A stretch of DNA of 34,021 bases, from the NCBI GenBank assembly GCA_900315045.1, contig OMXR01000021.1:1-34021 (forward strand). The letters run 5' to 3'. The DNA comes from an uncultured Sutterella sp. Lineage in GTDB: Bacteria; Pseudomonadota; Gammaproteobacteria; Burkholderiales; Burkholderiaceae_F. The notes beneath the pieces were generated by a model, which was not told the origin of the DNA, searched no databases, and saw nothing but the letters and a program-made list of their open reading frames with translations. This document shows, one piece after another, positions 11,543 to 18,591 of the stretch. The position numbers and the translations under genes are program-made. The stretch's first letter is position 1. Every line of letters starts with the position of its first letter.

Positions 11543-12349
11543 ATGAAGATTGCATTCATGGGCGGCGGAAACATGGGTTCTGCCATTGTCTCAGGACTGG
11601 TTGCTCACGGCTTTCCCGGTTCGGACCTGATGGTCTGCGATCCAAACGCCGACAAGCGTGAGGCACTTGAGACTCGGTGCGGAGTCTGCACGCATGAAGC
11701 GGCAGGGTCCTGGCTTTCTGAGGCTGATCTGGTCGTGCTGGCTGTCAAGCCCCAGATGCTCAAGGATTGCTGCGAAGAGATCCGCCCGCTCCTCAAGAGT
11801 TCTGCGGGCATTCTGTCAATTGCCGCCGGCGTGGCGATCGAAAGCCTCGCGGCATGGCTGGGTACCCGCGACATTGTCCGGGCAATGCCCAATACGCCGG
11901 CCAAGGTCGGCTCGGGGTTCACGGGACTCTTTGCCGGAGCCGGGGCGGCAGAGCAGACCCGGCAGGCTGCCGAGCGCATCATGGCAAGCGTCGGCCGCGT
12001 GCTGTGGCTTGACAGCGAAGAGGACATCCACATTGTGACCGGCGGGCCGGGGTCTGGTCCGGCCTACGTGTTCCTTTTCCTTGAGTCGCTCGCCGAGGCG
12101 CTTGAAAAGCGCGGCATGAGCCGGGATTTTGCCCGGGAACTTGCCCTGAGCACCGTCGAGGGAGCGGCACGCCTTGCCCGTGAGACGGGGGAGGATTTTG
12201 CGCAGCTTCGCCGCAATGTCACCAGCAAGGGCGGCACGACGGCCAAGGCGCTCGAAGTGTTCGAGAAGCGTGACGCACGCGGCATGATGGATGAAGCCGT
12301 CGGGGCCTGCATCGCCCGCTCCCGCGAAATGGCCGAACTCTTCAAGTAG
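11543..12349 (+). CDS. proC: Pyrroline-5-carboxylate reductase
   Basis: ProC reduces 1-pyrroline-5-carboxylate to L-proline with NAD(P)H, the last step of proline synthesis. The 268-residue protein begins with the dinucleotide-binding motif KIAFMGGGNMGSAIVSGL. It has VVLAVKPQML, RAMPNTPAKVGSGFTGLF and the C-terminal signature covering GGPGSGPAYVFLFLESL and VTSKGGTTAKALEVF. The ATG at 11543 was chosen because it follows TGAGGA and starts directly with the Rossmann strand. A TTG two codons earlier is in frame but unlikely. The usual Pro before GGTT (SPGGTT) is Lys here. The dinB reading frame begins two bases after the stop. Confidence 0.96.
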   Translation: MKIAFMGGGNMGSAIVSGLVAHGFPGSDLMVCDPNADKREALETRCGVCTHEAAGSWLSEADLVVLAVKPQMLKDCCEEIRPLLKSSAGILSIAAGVAIESLAAWLGTRDIVRAMPNTPAKVGSGFTGLFAGAGAAEQTRQAAERIMASVGRVLWLDSEEDIHIVTGGPGSGPAYVFLFLESLAEALEKRGMSRDFARELALSTVEGAARLARETGEDFAQLRRNVTSKGGTTAKALEVFEKRDARGMMDEAVGACIARSREMAELFK

Positions 12350-12351
12350 CG

Positions 12352-13458
12352 TTGAGCGGAGTGCGCGCCTTGACCGATCCCTATCGGAAAATCATCCACA
12401 TCGACATGGATGCATTTTTTGCCTCCGTGGAGCAGCGGGACAATCCGGAACTGCGCGGCAAGCCCGTTGCGGTTGGACACGCCGAGGGGCGCGGAGTCGT
12501 TGCGACAGCGAGCTATGAAGCCAGGCGCTTTGGCGTGCACAGCGCAATGCCGAGCCGCAGAGCCCTGGAGCTCTGCCCGGATCTGATCTTTGTGCCGGGA
12601 CGCATGGACCGGTATCGGGAAGTCTCCGCCCAGGTGACGGAAATCTTTTCCCGATATACCGACCTCATTGAGCCCCTGAGCATCGACGAGGCTTTTCTGG
12701 ACGTTACGGAAAACAAGAAGGGGATCGCGCTTGGCGTGGACGTGGCCCGGCAGATCAAGGCGGCCATACGCGAGGAATTGCACCTTGTTGCAAGCGCAGG
12801 CGTCTCCTACAACAAGTTTCTAGCCAAGATCGCAAGCGACTGGAGAAAGCCCGACGGCCTGTGCACGATTCACCCGGACAAGGCCCTGGAATTCATCGAC
12901 CAGCTCAAGGTTGAGCACCTCTGGGGAGTGGGACCGGCTACGGCAAAGCGGATGCATGAGATGGGCTTTGTCTGGGCGCGGCAGCTTCGGGAGCTTTCGC
13001 TGCCCGAGATGATGCGCCGCTTCGGGCGCTCCGGCTACACGTACTACCGGTTCGTCCGGGGGATTGACGATCGGCCGGTGAGCGTGAACCGCGAGCGCAA
13101 ATCCGTGGGGTGCGAAGAAACCTACGAGGGGGATGTTCGCGACGGGAAGGTGCTCGGGGAGCTGCTTGAATCGCTCGCCTACCAGCTCTTCCGCCGTATC
13201 GAGAAAAAAGCCTTCTGGGGCGCAACGCTCACGATCAAGATTCGATTCGGCGACTTTACAACGATCACGCGGTCGCGTTCCCGGGATATGCCTTTTGCCT
13301 GCGTTTCGGACATCCTGCTTTGCGCCAGGGATATGCTTGAGCCGCACGCGGGACATCCCAGAGGCATTCGGCTGCTCGGGCTGGCGGTGAGCAACCCGAA
13401 GGCTGACGAGAATCCGGCTCAGCTCGAACTCTTTGACGAGGAGGACTTCGGGGACTGA
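12352..13458 (+). CDS. dinB: DNA polymerase IV (Y family)
   Basis: Pol IV is a low-fidelity translesion DNA polymerase. Visible motifs are HIDMDAFFASVEQ (metal-binding Asp18, steric-gate Phe23), YEARRFGVHSAMP, the catalytic pair in SIDEAFLDVT (Asp112, Glu113), the thumb-type helix-hairpin-helix around LWGVGPATAKRMHEMG, and a little-finger domain. The C-terminus has QLELF at residues 357-361, the classic beta-clamp-binding peptide. The frame has no ATG start: possible starts are TTG 12352, GTG 12361 and TTG 12370. The last lies 8-9 nt after GAGCGGAG and is the best supported by a ribosome site; the longest form is listed. The last 40 nt overlap the convergent AAA gene. Confidence 0.94.
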   Translation: MSGVRALTDPYRKIIHIDMDAFFASVEQRDNPELRGKPVAVGHAEGRGVVATASYEARRFGVHSAMPSRRALELCPDLIFVPGRMDRYREVSAQVTEIFSRYTDLIEPLSIDEAFLDVTENKKGIALGVDVARQIKAAIREELHLVASAGVSYNKFLAKIASDWRKPDGLCTIHPDKALEFIDQLKVEHLWGVGPATAKRMHEMGFVWARQLRELSLPEMMRRFGRSGYTYYRFVRGIDDRPVSVNRERKSVGCEETYEGDVRDGKVLGELLESLAYQLFRRIEKKAFWGATLTIKIRFGDFTTITRSRSRDMPFACVSDILLCARDMLEPHAGHPRGIRLLGLAVSNPKADENPAQLELFDEEDFGD

Positions 13459-14765
13459 TCCGATGCAAAGATGTTGTTCTGCCCCATTTTCGGCACGGCT
13501 CCGAACAGCCCCTTCAGATAGTCGCGCCGGATGATCTTGTCAAAACGGATGTATTTGCCGGACTCTGAAACGAATGAGGTGAGAGGGCGCAGCTGGCATG
13601 CGCCTTCCTCGGTGCGTTCCGTGAACCAGAGTTCGTCGCGCCGGAAGAGATTCTGATCTAGAAGTTCCGTGCTTCGGGTTGTGAAGATGAGCTGCGTCAT
13701 GTGGGTGCCGTCCCGGGCCTGCAGGAAGTCCGTCAGGATTTTTTTTGTCAGAAGCGGATGCAGTCCGAGATCAAGGTCGTCCACGATCAGAATGCCTGAA
13801 GCCGGGTTGCTGATGAGGGCGGACATCTGGGGAAGTAACCGAATCAGGCGTTTGACGCCATAGCTTTCGTGCTCGGCCTCTATCACCTTCGCGCCGTCCG
13901 CGGCATGGTGCGTCGGGAGGATTTTCTGCACTTCGATCCTGTGGGAGCCTGATTCGAGCCTTGCTCTGAGGCGCGTTCCATCGGCGAGGGTGATTTCGTA
14001 AGTATTTCCCGGTGCGCCGTACAGAAGGCCGATCAATTCCTCCCGGATCTGCCGCGGCAGGCCGTCCAGATACGCGGTTTGCTCCTGAAAGCCGCTGATG
14101 CCCGTGGCAAGCGTGTCGAGCGCTTCGGCCAGGGCGCTTTGACCGGCAGAGACTCTTTTGGGGAGCAGGCTGTGCTCGGCGCTCAGGAATTTGAGCGAGC
14201 GGAACCAGGCGCCGAGGGGGGCGGCCTGTGCGACGCCTTCGGCCAGAAGGCTCTTGAGCAGCAGCGTGTCGGCTCCCGTGCTGTAGGCGATGTTGCGGGC
14301 CGTTTCGTCTGCAAAGAGTTTTCCCGTAAAGGTCTGCGCATTTCTCTGGAAGACGATCTCCTCCGTCTTGGTGAGGATGCGGCGCAGGCTTTCGCTTGAC
14401 ACGGCCAAGTCCGAAAGTTCGCACTCGTAGTCGTACAGCGTGCCGCCGGCAAGGCAGGACAGGGCAAAGCGCGTTGGCTTGTCTGCGCTTTGCTTCTGCA
14501 GTCCGAACGGGATTCTTCCGGTGCGCCCCGGCTGCCGTGAGCCTTCCAGAACCAGGGAGCGCAAAAAGGCGAGTGCGGAGACAAAAGCGCTTTTGCCGCT
14601 TGCGTTGGGGCCGAAAAGCGCGGCGCATGAGAGCACCTTGCTCCGATACCTGCGCAGCGGCACCAGGCGCTCCTTGTGCTGGGCCAGTTTCGGGAAGGGA
14701 ATCATCCAGAACTCGGTCTGATCCCGGAACGGACCGAAATTCGACACGGTGAAGCTGATCAGCAT
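13419..14765 (-). CDS. AAA15/ABC-type ATPase, orphan, with divergent motifs
   Basis: This 448-residue protein resembles the AAA15 (COG1106) ATPases, a family that includes AbiL/Rlo-type phage-defence proteins; its own role is unknown. It opens MLISFTVSNFGPFRDQT, then Walker A GPNASGKS (52-59). A signature-like ESYGVKRL lies near 300-307, ILIVDDLDLGLHPLLTKK at 325-342, LIFTTRSTELLDQNLFRRDELWF at 359-381, and a late YLKGLFGAVP. The family usually has ESxGT, DE and TTH at these points; here Thr is Val, the Walker B Glu is Asp330 and the switch His is Arg364. The tail after GAVP is Ser/Lys-rich and is encoded antisense to dinB. No RloB-like partner is adjacent. Confidence 0.8.
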   Translation of the reverse strand: MLISFTVSNFGPFRDQTEFWMIPFPKLAQHKERLVPLRRYRSKVLSCAALFGPNASGKSAFVSALAFLRSLVLEGSRQPGRTGRIPFGLQKQSADKPTRFALSCLAGGTLYDYECELSDLAVSSESLRRILTKTEEIVFQRNAQTFTGKLFADETARNIAYSTGADTLLLKSLLAEGVAQAAPLGAWFRSLKFLSAEHSLLPKRVSAGQSALAEALDTLATGISGFQEQTAYLDGLPRQIREELIGLLYGAPGNTYEITLADGTRLRARLESGSHRIEVQKILPTHHAADGAKVIEAEHESYGVKRLIRLLPQMSALISNPASGILIVDDLDLGLHPLLTKKILTDFLQARDGTHMTQLIFTTRSTELLDQNLFRRDELWFTERTEEGACQLRPLTSFVSESGKYIRFDKIIRRDYLKGLFGAVPKMGQNNIFASDQSPKSSSSKSSS

Positions 14766-14863
14766 TTTCTCTGTTTGCGTGAAAAATTCTCTTCAATAGA
14801 GTACTTATTTTACGAATCAAGCTGTTTTTCCGCAAAAACGAACGAAAATTGAAAAGAAATCCC

Positions 14864-14914
14864 TTTTTTCGAGAAAAAGTCTTGTGACTTCGACAGCCTT
14901 TGCATAGAATGCCG
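14864..14914 (+). promoter_or_regulatory. rpmF promoter, sigma-70 type with AT-rich upstream element
   Basis: TTGTGA (14882-14887) and TAGAAT (14905-14910) are separated by 17 bp and followed by a GC-rich discriminator (GCCG). Upstream lies an A/T-rich stretch including TTTTTT (14864-14869) and GAAAAA (14873-14878 region). Transcription would start near 14917 and give a leader of about 94 nt. The layout is nearly the same as at rpsF (28891-28940), with the 12-mer CATAGAATGCCG shared exactly. Confidence 0.78.
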
Positions 14915-14925
14915 AACGCTCTGAG

Positions 14926-14990
14926 CCGCGGCATGCAGCCGCGGCGATTTGTTTCTCTGACCTCCGGCCAGACTGCCGGACAGGTCTTTT
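14926..14990 (+). promoter_or_regulatory. Structured rpmF leader with two terminator-like hairpins
   Basis: Hairpin 1: CCGCGGC (14926-14932) pairs with GCCGCGG (14938-14944) around a 5-nt loop and is followed by CGATTTGTTT. Hairpin 2: GACCTCCGGC (14959-14968) pairs with GCCGG (14975-14979) and AGGTC (14982-14986), with an AC bulge between them, and TTTT follows at 14987-14990. Both lie between the predicted promoter and the rpmF ribosome site. The upstream gene points the other way, so they cannot serve as its terminator. This suggests attenuation or feedback control of rpmF; the effector is unknown. Confidence 0.65.
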
Positions 14991-15010
14991 AGCCCAATAA
15001 AGGAATAGAA

Positions 15011-15196
15011 ATGGCTGTTCAGCAAAATAAGAAGTCCACGGCTCGCCGCGGCAACCATCGCTCTCACGCTGCTCTGACCAATCCGGCAGTTGCAGTTGAA
15101 GCCACGACCGGTGAAGTGCACCTGCGCCACCACATCTCTGCCACCGGTTTCTACCGCGGCAAGAAGGTCATCAAGACCAAGAACGACGCCGAGTAA
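15011..15196 (+). CDS. rpmF: 50S ribosomal protein L32
   Basis: L32 is a small basic protein of the 50S subunit. The 61-residue product has the family opening [19 protein letters not shown] and a conserved [18 protein letters not shown] segment. It has no Cys pairs, so it is the zinc-free form common in proteobacteria. The ATG follows AAAGGAATAGAA. The usual upstream neighbour yceD (DUF177) is absent and plsX does not follow, so rpmF stands alone between its leader and a terminator. Confidence 0.97.
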   Translation: MAVQQNKKSTARRGNHRSHAALTNPAVAVEATTGEVHLRHHISATGFYRGKKVIKTKNDAE

Positions 15197-15220
15197 TCCT
15201 TCGGTCATCGTTGCGAAAAG

Positions 15221-15255
15221 TCGCTGCTCGGGTTCGTCCGGGCGGCGATTTTTTT
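15221..15255 (+). terminator. Intrinsic terminator after rpmF
   Basis: TCGCTGCTCGG (15221-15231) pairs along its whole length with CCGGGCGGCGA (15238-15248), with two G-U pairs and a 6-nt loop. Seven T follow (15249-15255). This is a strong terminator, so rpmF is probably a single-gene transcript and fabH needs its own promoter (a weak TAAGAT lies at 15322-15327). Confidence 0.85.
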
Positions 15256-15357
15256 CGTATTGATGTCAGCCTCTTGCCTGAAGACTGCGGGCAATCGGCT
15301 CCAATGCGCCATTGCGCTTTGCTAAGATAGCCGGAACTTGAGAGGAATCCTGACATC

Positions 15358-16353
15358 GTGGATGACAACAAGAAAAACGCTTACACGCGCGTGATTGCCA
15401 CCGGGTCGGCCCTGCCGGCCAAATCGGTCAGCAATGACGCTCTTGCGGCGCGTCTGGCTGAGATTGGCGTGCAGACGAGCGATGAGTGGATCAGCTCCCG
15501 CACGGGGATCCGCAGCCGCTATCTGGCCGAGCCCGGGCTCACCGTTCTCGAGCTTGCCAGCAGGGCCAGCCGGAAGGCATTTCAGAGCGCGGGCATAGAT
15601 CCCGCTTCGATCGATCTCATCATTGTTGCAACAACGACTGCGGACGCCGTGTTTCCTTCCACGGCCTGCGCGTTGCAGGCGGCGCTTGGAATCAAGGGGT
15701 GCGCGGCGTTTGACGTGCAGGCGGTCTGTTCGGGGTTCGTGTACGCGATGAGCGTTGCCGACGGTCTTATCCGCACCGGCGGCTACCGCCGGGCCCTCGT
15801 GGTCGGCTCGGAGATCTTTTCCCGCATTGTCGACTGGACGGACCGCACGACCTGCGTGCTCTTTGGTGACGGAGCCGGAGCGATCGTCCTTGAAGCGAGC
15901 GATGCCCCCGGCATTCTGGCGCACCGCATGCATGCGGACGGCACGTTCGGGGCGGATACGCTCAGCCTTGCGGCGCGAATCGAGCAGGGGGCTGTTGTCG
16001 GTCACCCCTTTGTCCGCATGAACGGCAGACAGGTGTTCCGGCTGGCGGTCGATTCGCTCACCCGGTCGGCGCAGGAGGTTTGCGCGATGGCCGGCCTGAA
16101 GCCCTCGGACGTCGATGTCTGGGTGCCCCATCAGGCCAATGTCCGCATTATCGAGATGATTTCCAGAAAGCTCGAGTTTGCCGAGGAAAGAACCGTGATT
16201 ACGGTCGATCACCACGGCAATACGTCAGCCGCTTCGGTGCCGCTTGCACTGGATGAAGCCGTCCGCAGCGGACGGATCGGAGCGGGTGACACTGTTTTGT
16301 TACAAGGCGTTGGCGCAGGCATGACCTGGGGCAGCGTTCTTTTAAAATGGTAA
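15358..16353 (+). CDS. fabH: Beta-ketoacyl-ACP synthase III
   Basis: FabH starts fatty-acid synthesis by condensing acetyl-CoA with malonyl-ACP. The 331-residue protein carries the thiolase-fold triad: Cys124 in DVQAVCSGFVYAM, His258 in WVPHQANVRI and Asn288 in HHGNTSAASVP. It also has SSRTGIRSRY near the N-terminus and GAGMTWGSVLLKW at the end. The start is GTG at 15358, 7 nt after a GAGGAA element; no nearer ATG fits. It heads a fab cluster with fabD 65 bp downstream. plsX, often found just before fabH, is missing from this position. Confidence 0.95.
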   Translation: MDDNKKNAYTRVIATGSALPAKSVSNDALAARLAEIGVQTSDEWISSRTGIRSRYLAEPGLTVLELASRASRKAFQSAGIDPASIDLIIVATTTADAVFPSTACALQAALGIKGCAAFDVQAVCSGFVYAMSVADGLIRTGGYRRALVVGSEIFSRIVDWTDRTTCVLFGDGAGAIVLEASDAPGILAHRMHADGTFGADTLSLAARIEQGAVVGHPFVRMNGRQVFRLAVDSLTRSAQEVCAMAGLKPSDVDVWVPHQANVRIIEMISRKLEFAEERTVITVDHHGNTSAASVPLALDEAVRSGRIGAGDTVLLQGVGAGMTWGSVLLKW

Positions 16354-16418
16354 GTCAGTTTGATTAAAGACCAGGCGCGGCGCTTTTGGCATTCTTGCCG
16401 CGCAAAGGGGATGAGAAG

Positions 16419-17357
16419 ATGAAATTAGCATTTGTATTTCCGGGGCAGGGCAGCCAGAGCGTCGGCATGATGGATGGCTGGGCCGGCAATGAAGCTGCAG
16501 AGCAGGTGATCGCCGAAGCGGGCAGGAGCCTGAAGGAGGATCTGTCGGAGCTGATGCACAAGGGACCGACGGAAATCCTGAACCTCACTGTGAATACCCA
16601 GCCCGTGATGCTCGCTTCCTCCCTTGCGATGTACCGTGCGTACCGCGCCGCCGGCGGCCGTGCTCCTGAAGTGATGGCCGGCCACAGCCTCGGCGAGTAC
16701 ACGGCTCTCACCGCTGCCGGTGTCTTCTCGCTTTTTGATGCAGTGCGTCTGGTCCGGTTCCGTGCCGAGGCCATGCAGAGCGCAGTGCCGGTTGGCGTCG
16801 GCTCCATGGCCGCCATCATCGGCGGCAAGGAAGAGGTTCTCGCTGAAGCTTGCGCCCAGGCCGCCCAGGGCGAAGTGGTTGAAATGGTGAACTTCAATGC
16901 TCCGGGACAGATTGTGATTGCAGGCCACAGGAATGCCGTTGATCGCGCCTGCCAGCTCGCGGTCGCCAAGGGTGCCCGCCGCGCGGTGAAGCTGCCTGTC
17001 TCTGCCCCCTTCCACAGCTCGCTGCTGATTGATGCTGCCCGCTCGATCGCAGTGCGTCTTGCGCAGACCGAAGTGAAGGTTCCCGAAATTCCGGTGATTG
17101 CCAACGTTGATGTGATGGCGCATGACACGCCCGAGTCGATCCGCGATTCGCTTGCCCGCCAGGCATCTCGTCCCGTTCAGTGGGTGAAGACGATTGAGAA
17201 GATGCGCGACATGGGCGTGACGCACATTGTCGAATGCGGTCCCGGCAAGGTTCTCACCGGCCTCATCCGCCGCATCGCACCGGAAATGCAGACGATGAGC
17301 ATCAGCTCGCAGGCGAGCCTGGATTCGATCCTTGCCACTGAAAGCTTCCGCGAGTAG
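16419..17357 (+). CDS. fabD: Malonyl-CoA:ACP transacylase
   Basis: FabD moves the malonyl group from CoA to ACP and supplies the extender unit for chain elongation. The 312-residue protein starts MKLAFVFPGQGSQSVGM. It has the nucleophile elbow GHSLGEYTALTAAG with Ser90 and the catalytic His199 in SAPFHSSLL, and ends with VECGPGKVLTGLIRRI. The ATG at 16419, about 9 nt after AAGGGG, gives the conserved N-terminus. An upstream TTG at 16386 would add 11 unlike residues. fabG starts 2 bp after the stop. Confidence 0.96.
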   Translation: MKLAFVFPGQGSQSVGMMDGWAGNEAAEQVIAEAGRSLKEDLSELMHKGPTEILNLTVNTQPVMLASSLAMYRAYRAAGGRAPEVMAGHSLGEYTALTAAGVFSLFDAVRLVRFRAEAMQSAVPVGVGSMAAIIGGKEEVLAEACAQAAQGEVVEMVNFNAPGQIVIAGHRNAVDRACQLAVAKGARRAVKLPVSAPFHSSLLIDAARSIAVRLAQTEVKVPEIPVIANVDVMAHDTPESIRDSLARQASRPVQWVKTIEKMRDMGVTHIVECGPGKVLTGLIRRIAPEMQTMSISSQASLDSILATESFRE

Positions 17358-17359
17358 TC

Positions 17360-18118
17360 ATGGCAATGTCGGTATTTAACGCCCAGACACTGTCCGGACA
17401 GGTGGCTCTGGTTACCGGAGCCACCCGGGGGATCGGCGCCGCGGTGGCCGCCGGCCTTGCCGAGGCCGGAGCCTTCGTGATCGGTACGGCGACGAGCCAG
17501 AGCGGGGCCGAGGCGATCAGCGCCGCCCTTGCGCAAAAGGGACGTGGGATTGTTCTCAATGTGACGGATCGGGCGGCCTGCTCCGAGGCGGTTGATGCAA
17601 TCGTCAAGGAGTTCGGGCGGCTTGACATTCTCGTCAACAACGCGGGAATCACGCGCGACATGCTGAGCATGAGGCTTTCGGATGAAGCCTGGGATGCCGT
17701 GATTGAGACCAATCTGACGGCGGCCTTCAGGCTGGCCCGCCAGGCGATTCGTCCGATGATGCGCCAAAGGCGCGGCAGAATCATTTCTCTGAGCTCTATT
17801 GTCGGAGCCATGGGGAATGCCGGGCAGGCGAATTATTCGGCAGCCAAGGCCGGTCTCGTGGCGATGAGCAAGTCCATTGCCCGGGAGGTCGCAAGCCGCG
17901 GCATCACGGTCAACTGCGTTGCCCCCGGGTTCATCGATACCGATATGACCAAGGGGCTGTCCGAGGAACACAGGAAGAGCCTGCTTGCACAGGTTCCCTG
18001 CGGCAGGCTTGGCGAGCCTTCGGACATTGCGAACGCCGTGGTGTTCCTGGCTTCGGATGCGGCCAGCTACATCACCGGTTCAGTGCTTCATGTCAACGGT
18101 GGCATGCTGATGCCCTAG
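17360..18118 (+). CDS. fabG: 3-oxoacyl-ACP reductase
   Basis: FabG reduces 3-oxoacyl-ACP to 3-hydroxyacyl-ACP with NADPH in each elongation cycle. The 252-residue short-chain dehydrogenase shows the cofactor motif TGATRGIGAAVA (20-30), the NNAG motif (LVNNAGITRD), catalytic Ser146, Tyr159 and Lys163 in LSSIVGAMGNAGQANYSAAK, and VAPGFIDTDMT. The ATG lies 2 bp after fabD without a strong ribosome site, which suggests coupling. A second ATG two codons later is possible. acpP follows after 142 bp with its own probable promoter. Confidence 0.96.
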   Translation: MAMSVFNAQTLSGQVALVTGATRGIGAAVAAGLAEAGAFVIGTATSQSGAEAISAALAQKGRGIVLNVTDRAACSEAVDAIVKEFGRLDILVNNAGITRDMLSMRLSDEAWDAVIETNLTAAFRLARQAIRPMMRQRRGRIISLSSIVGAMGNAGQANYSAAKAGLVAMSKSIAREVASRGITVNCVAPGFIDTDMTKGLSEEHRKSLLAQVPCGRLGEPSDIANAVVFLASDAASYITGSVLHVNGGMLMP

Positions 18119-18173
18119 AGGCTGAACACCGAACGAAATGAATCGCGGGGATGCGAATAGCGGTCAAGGCTGT

Positions 18174-18225
18174 TAGAATCTCCCGATCACGAATTTTTTA
18201 CGGTCGGAGCCTCCTAGAGGACGAC
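18174..18225 (+). promoter_or_regulatory. Probable acpP promoter -10 and leader hairpin
   Basis: TAGAAT (18174-18179) lies 81 bases before the acpP ATG. The hexamer 17 bp upstream (ATGCGA, 18151-18156) matches the -35 consensus poorly. In the predicted leader, GTCG (18203-18206) pairs with CGAC (18222-18225) and CCTC (18210-18213) pairs with GAGG (18217-18220); TTTT occurs a few bases later (18231-18234). A separate acpP promoter would fit the high ACP demand. Confidence 0.45.
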
Positions 18226-18260
18226 GGTAGTTTTAACTTTTACATATCCCGGAGACGGAC

Positions 18261-18500
18261 ATGGACGATTTGGAACAAAAGGTCAAGAAGATTATTGCCG
18301 AGCAGCTTGGCAAGAACGAGGCGGACATCAAGAACGAGGCCTCCTTCATCGAGGATCTCGGTGCTGACAGCCTTGACACGGTTGAGCTGGTGATGGCTCT
18401 GGAAGATGCCTTCAAGGTTCAGATTCCCGATGACCAGCAGGAAAATCTGCGTACGGTTCAGCAGGCTGTTGACTTCATCAAGGCCAATGTGAAGGCCTAA
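18261..18500 (+). CDS. acpP: Acyl carrier protein
   Basis: ACP carries growing acyl chains on a phosphopantetheine arm. The 79-residue acidic protein has the attachment site [15 protein letters not shown] with Ser37, and the usual four-helix layout ending [14 protein letters not shown]. The ATG follows a CCGGAGACGG ribosome site. It sits between fabG and fabF as in the standard fab cluster. A hairpin after it may uncouple its level from fabF. Confidence 0.98.
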   Translation: MDDLEQKVKKIIAEQLGKNEADIKNEASFIEDLGADSLDTVELVMALEDAFKVQIPDDQQENLRTVQQAVDFIKANVKA

Positions 18501-18545
18501 TGAGTCGTCTTCCGCCCCCGAACAAGCTAGGCGGAATCAGATCGG

Positions 18546-18574
18546 AGGGTCGCCTACGGGCGGCCCTTTACTTT
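18546..18574 (+). terminator. Hairpin between acpP and fabF, possible partial terminator
   Basis: AGGGTCGCC (18546-18554) pairs with GGCGGCCCT (18559-18567), with one G-U pair and a 4-nt loop, and TTACTTT follows. The interrupted T tract suggests partial termination, which would let acpP be made in excess over fabF. Confidence 0.6.
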
Positions 18575-18591
18575 AGACAGGAGACGGATAC

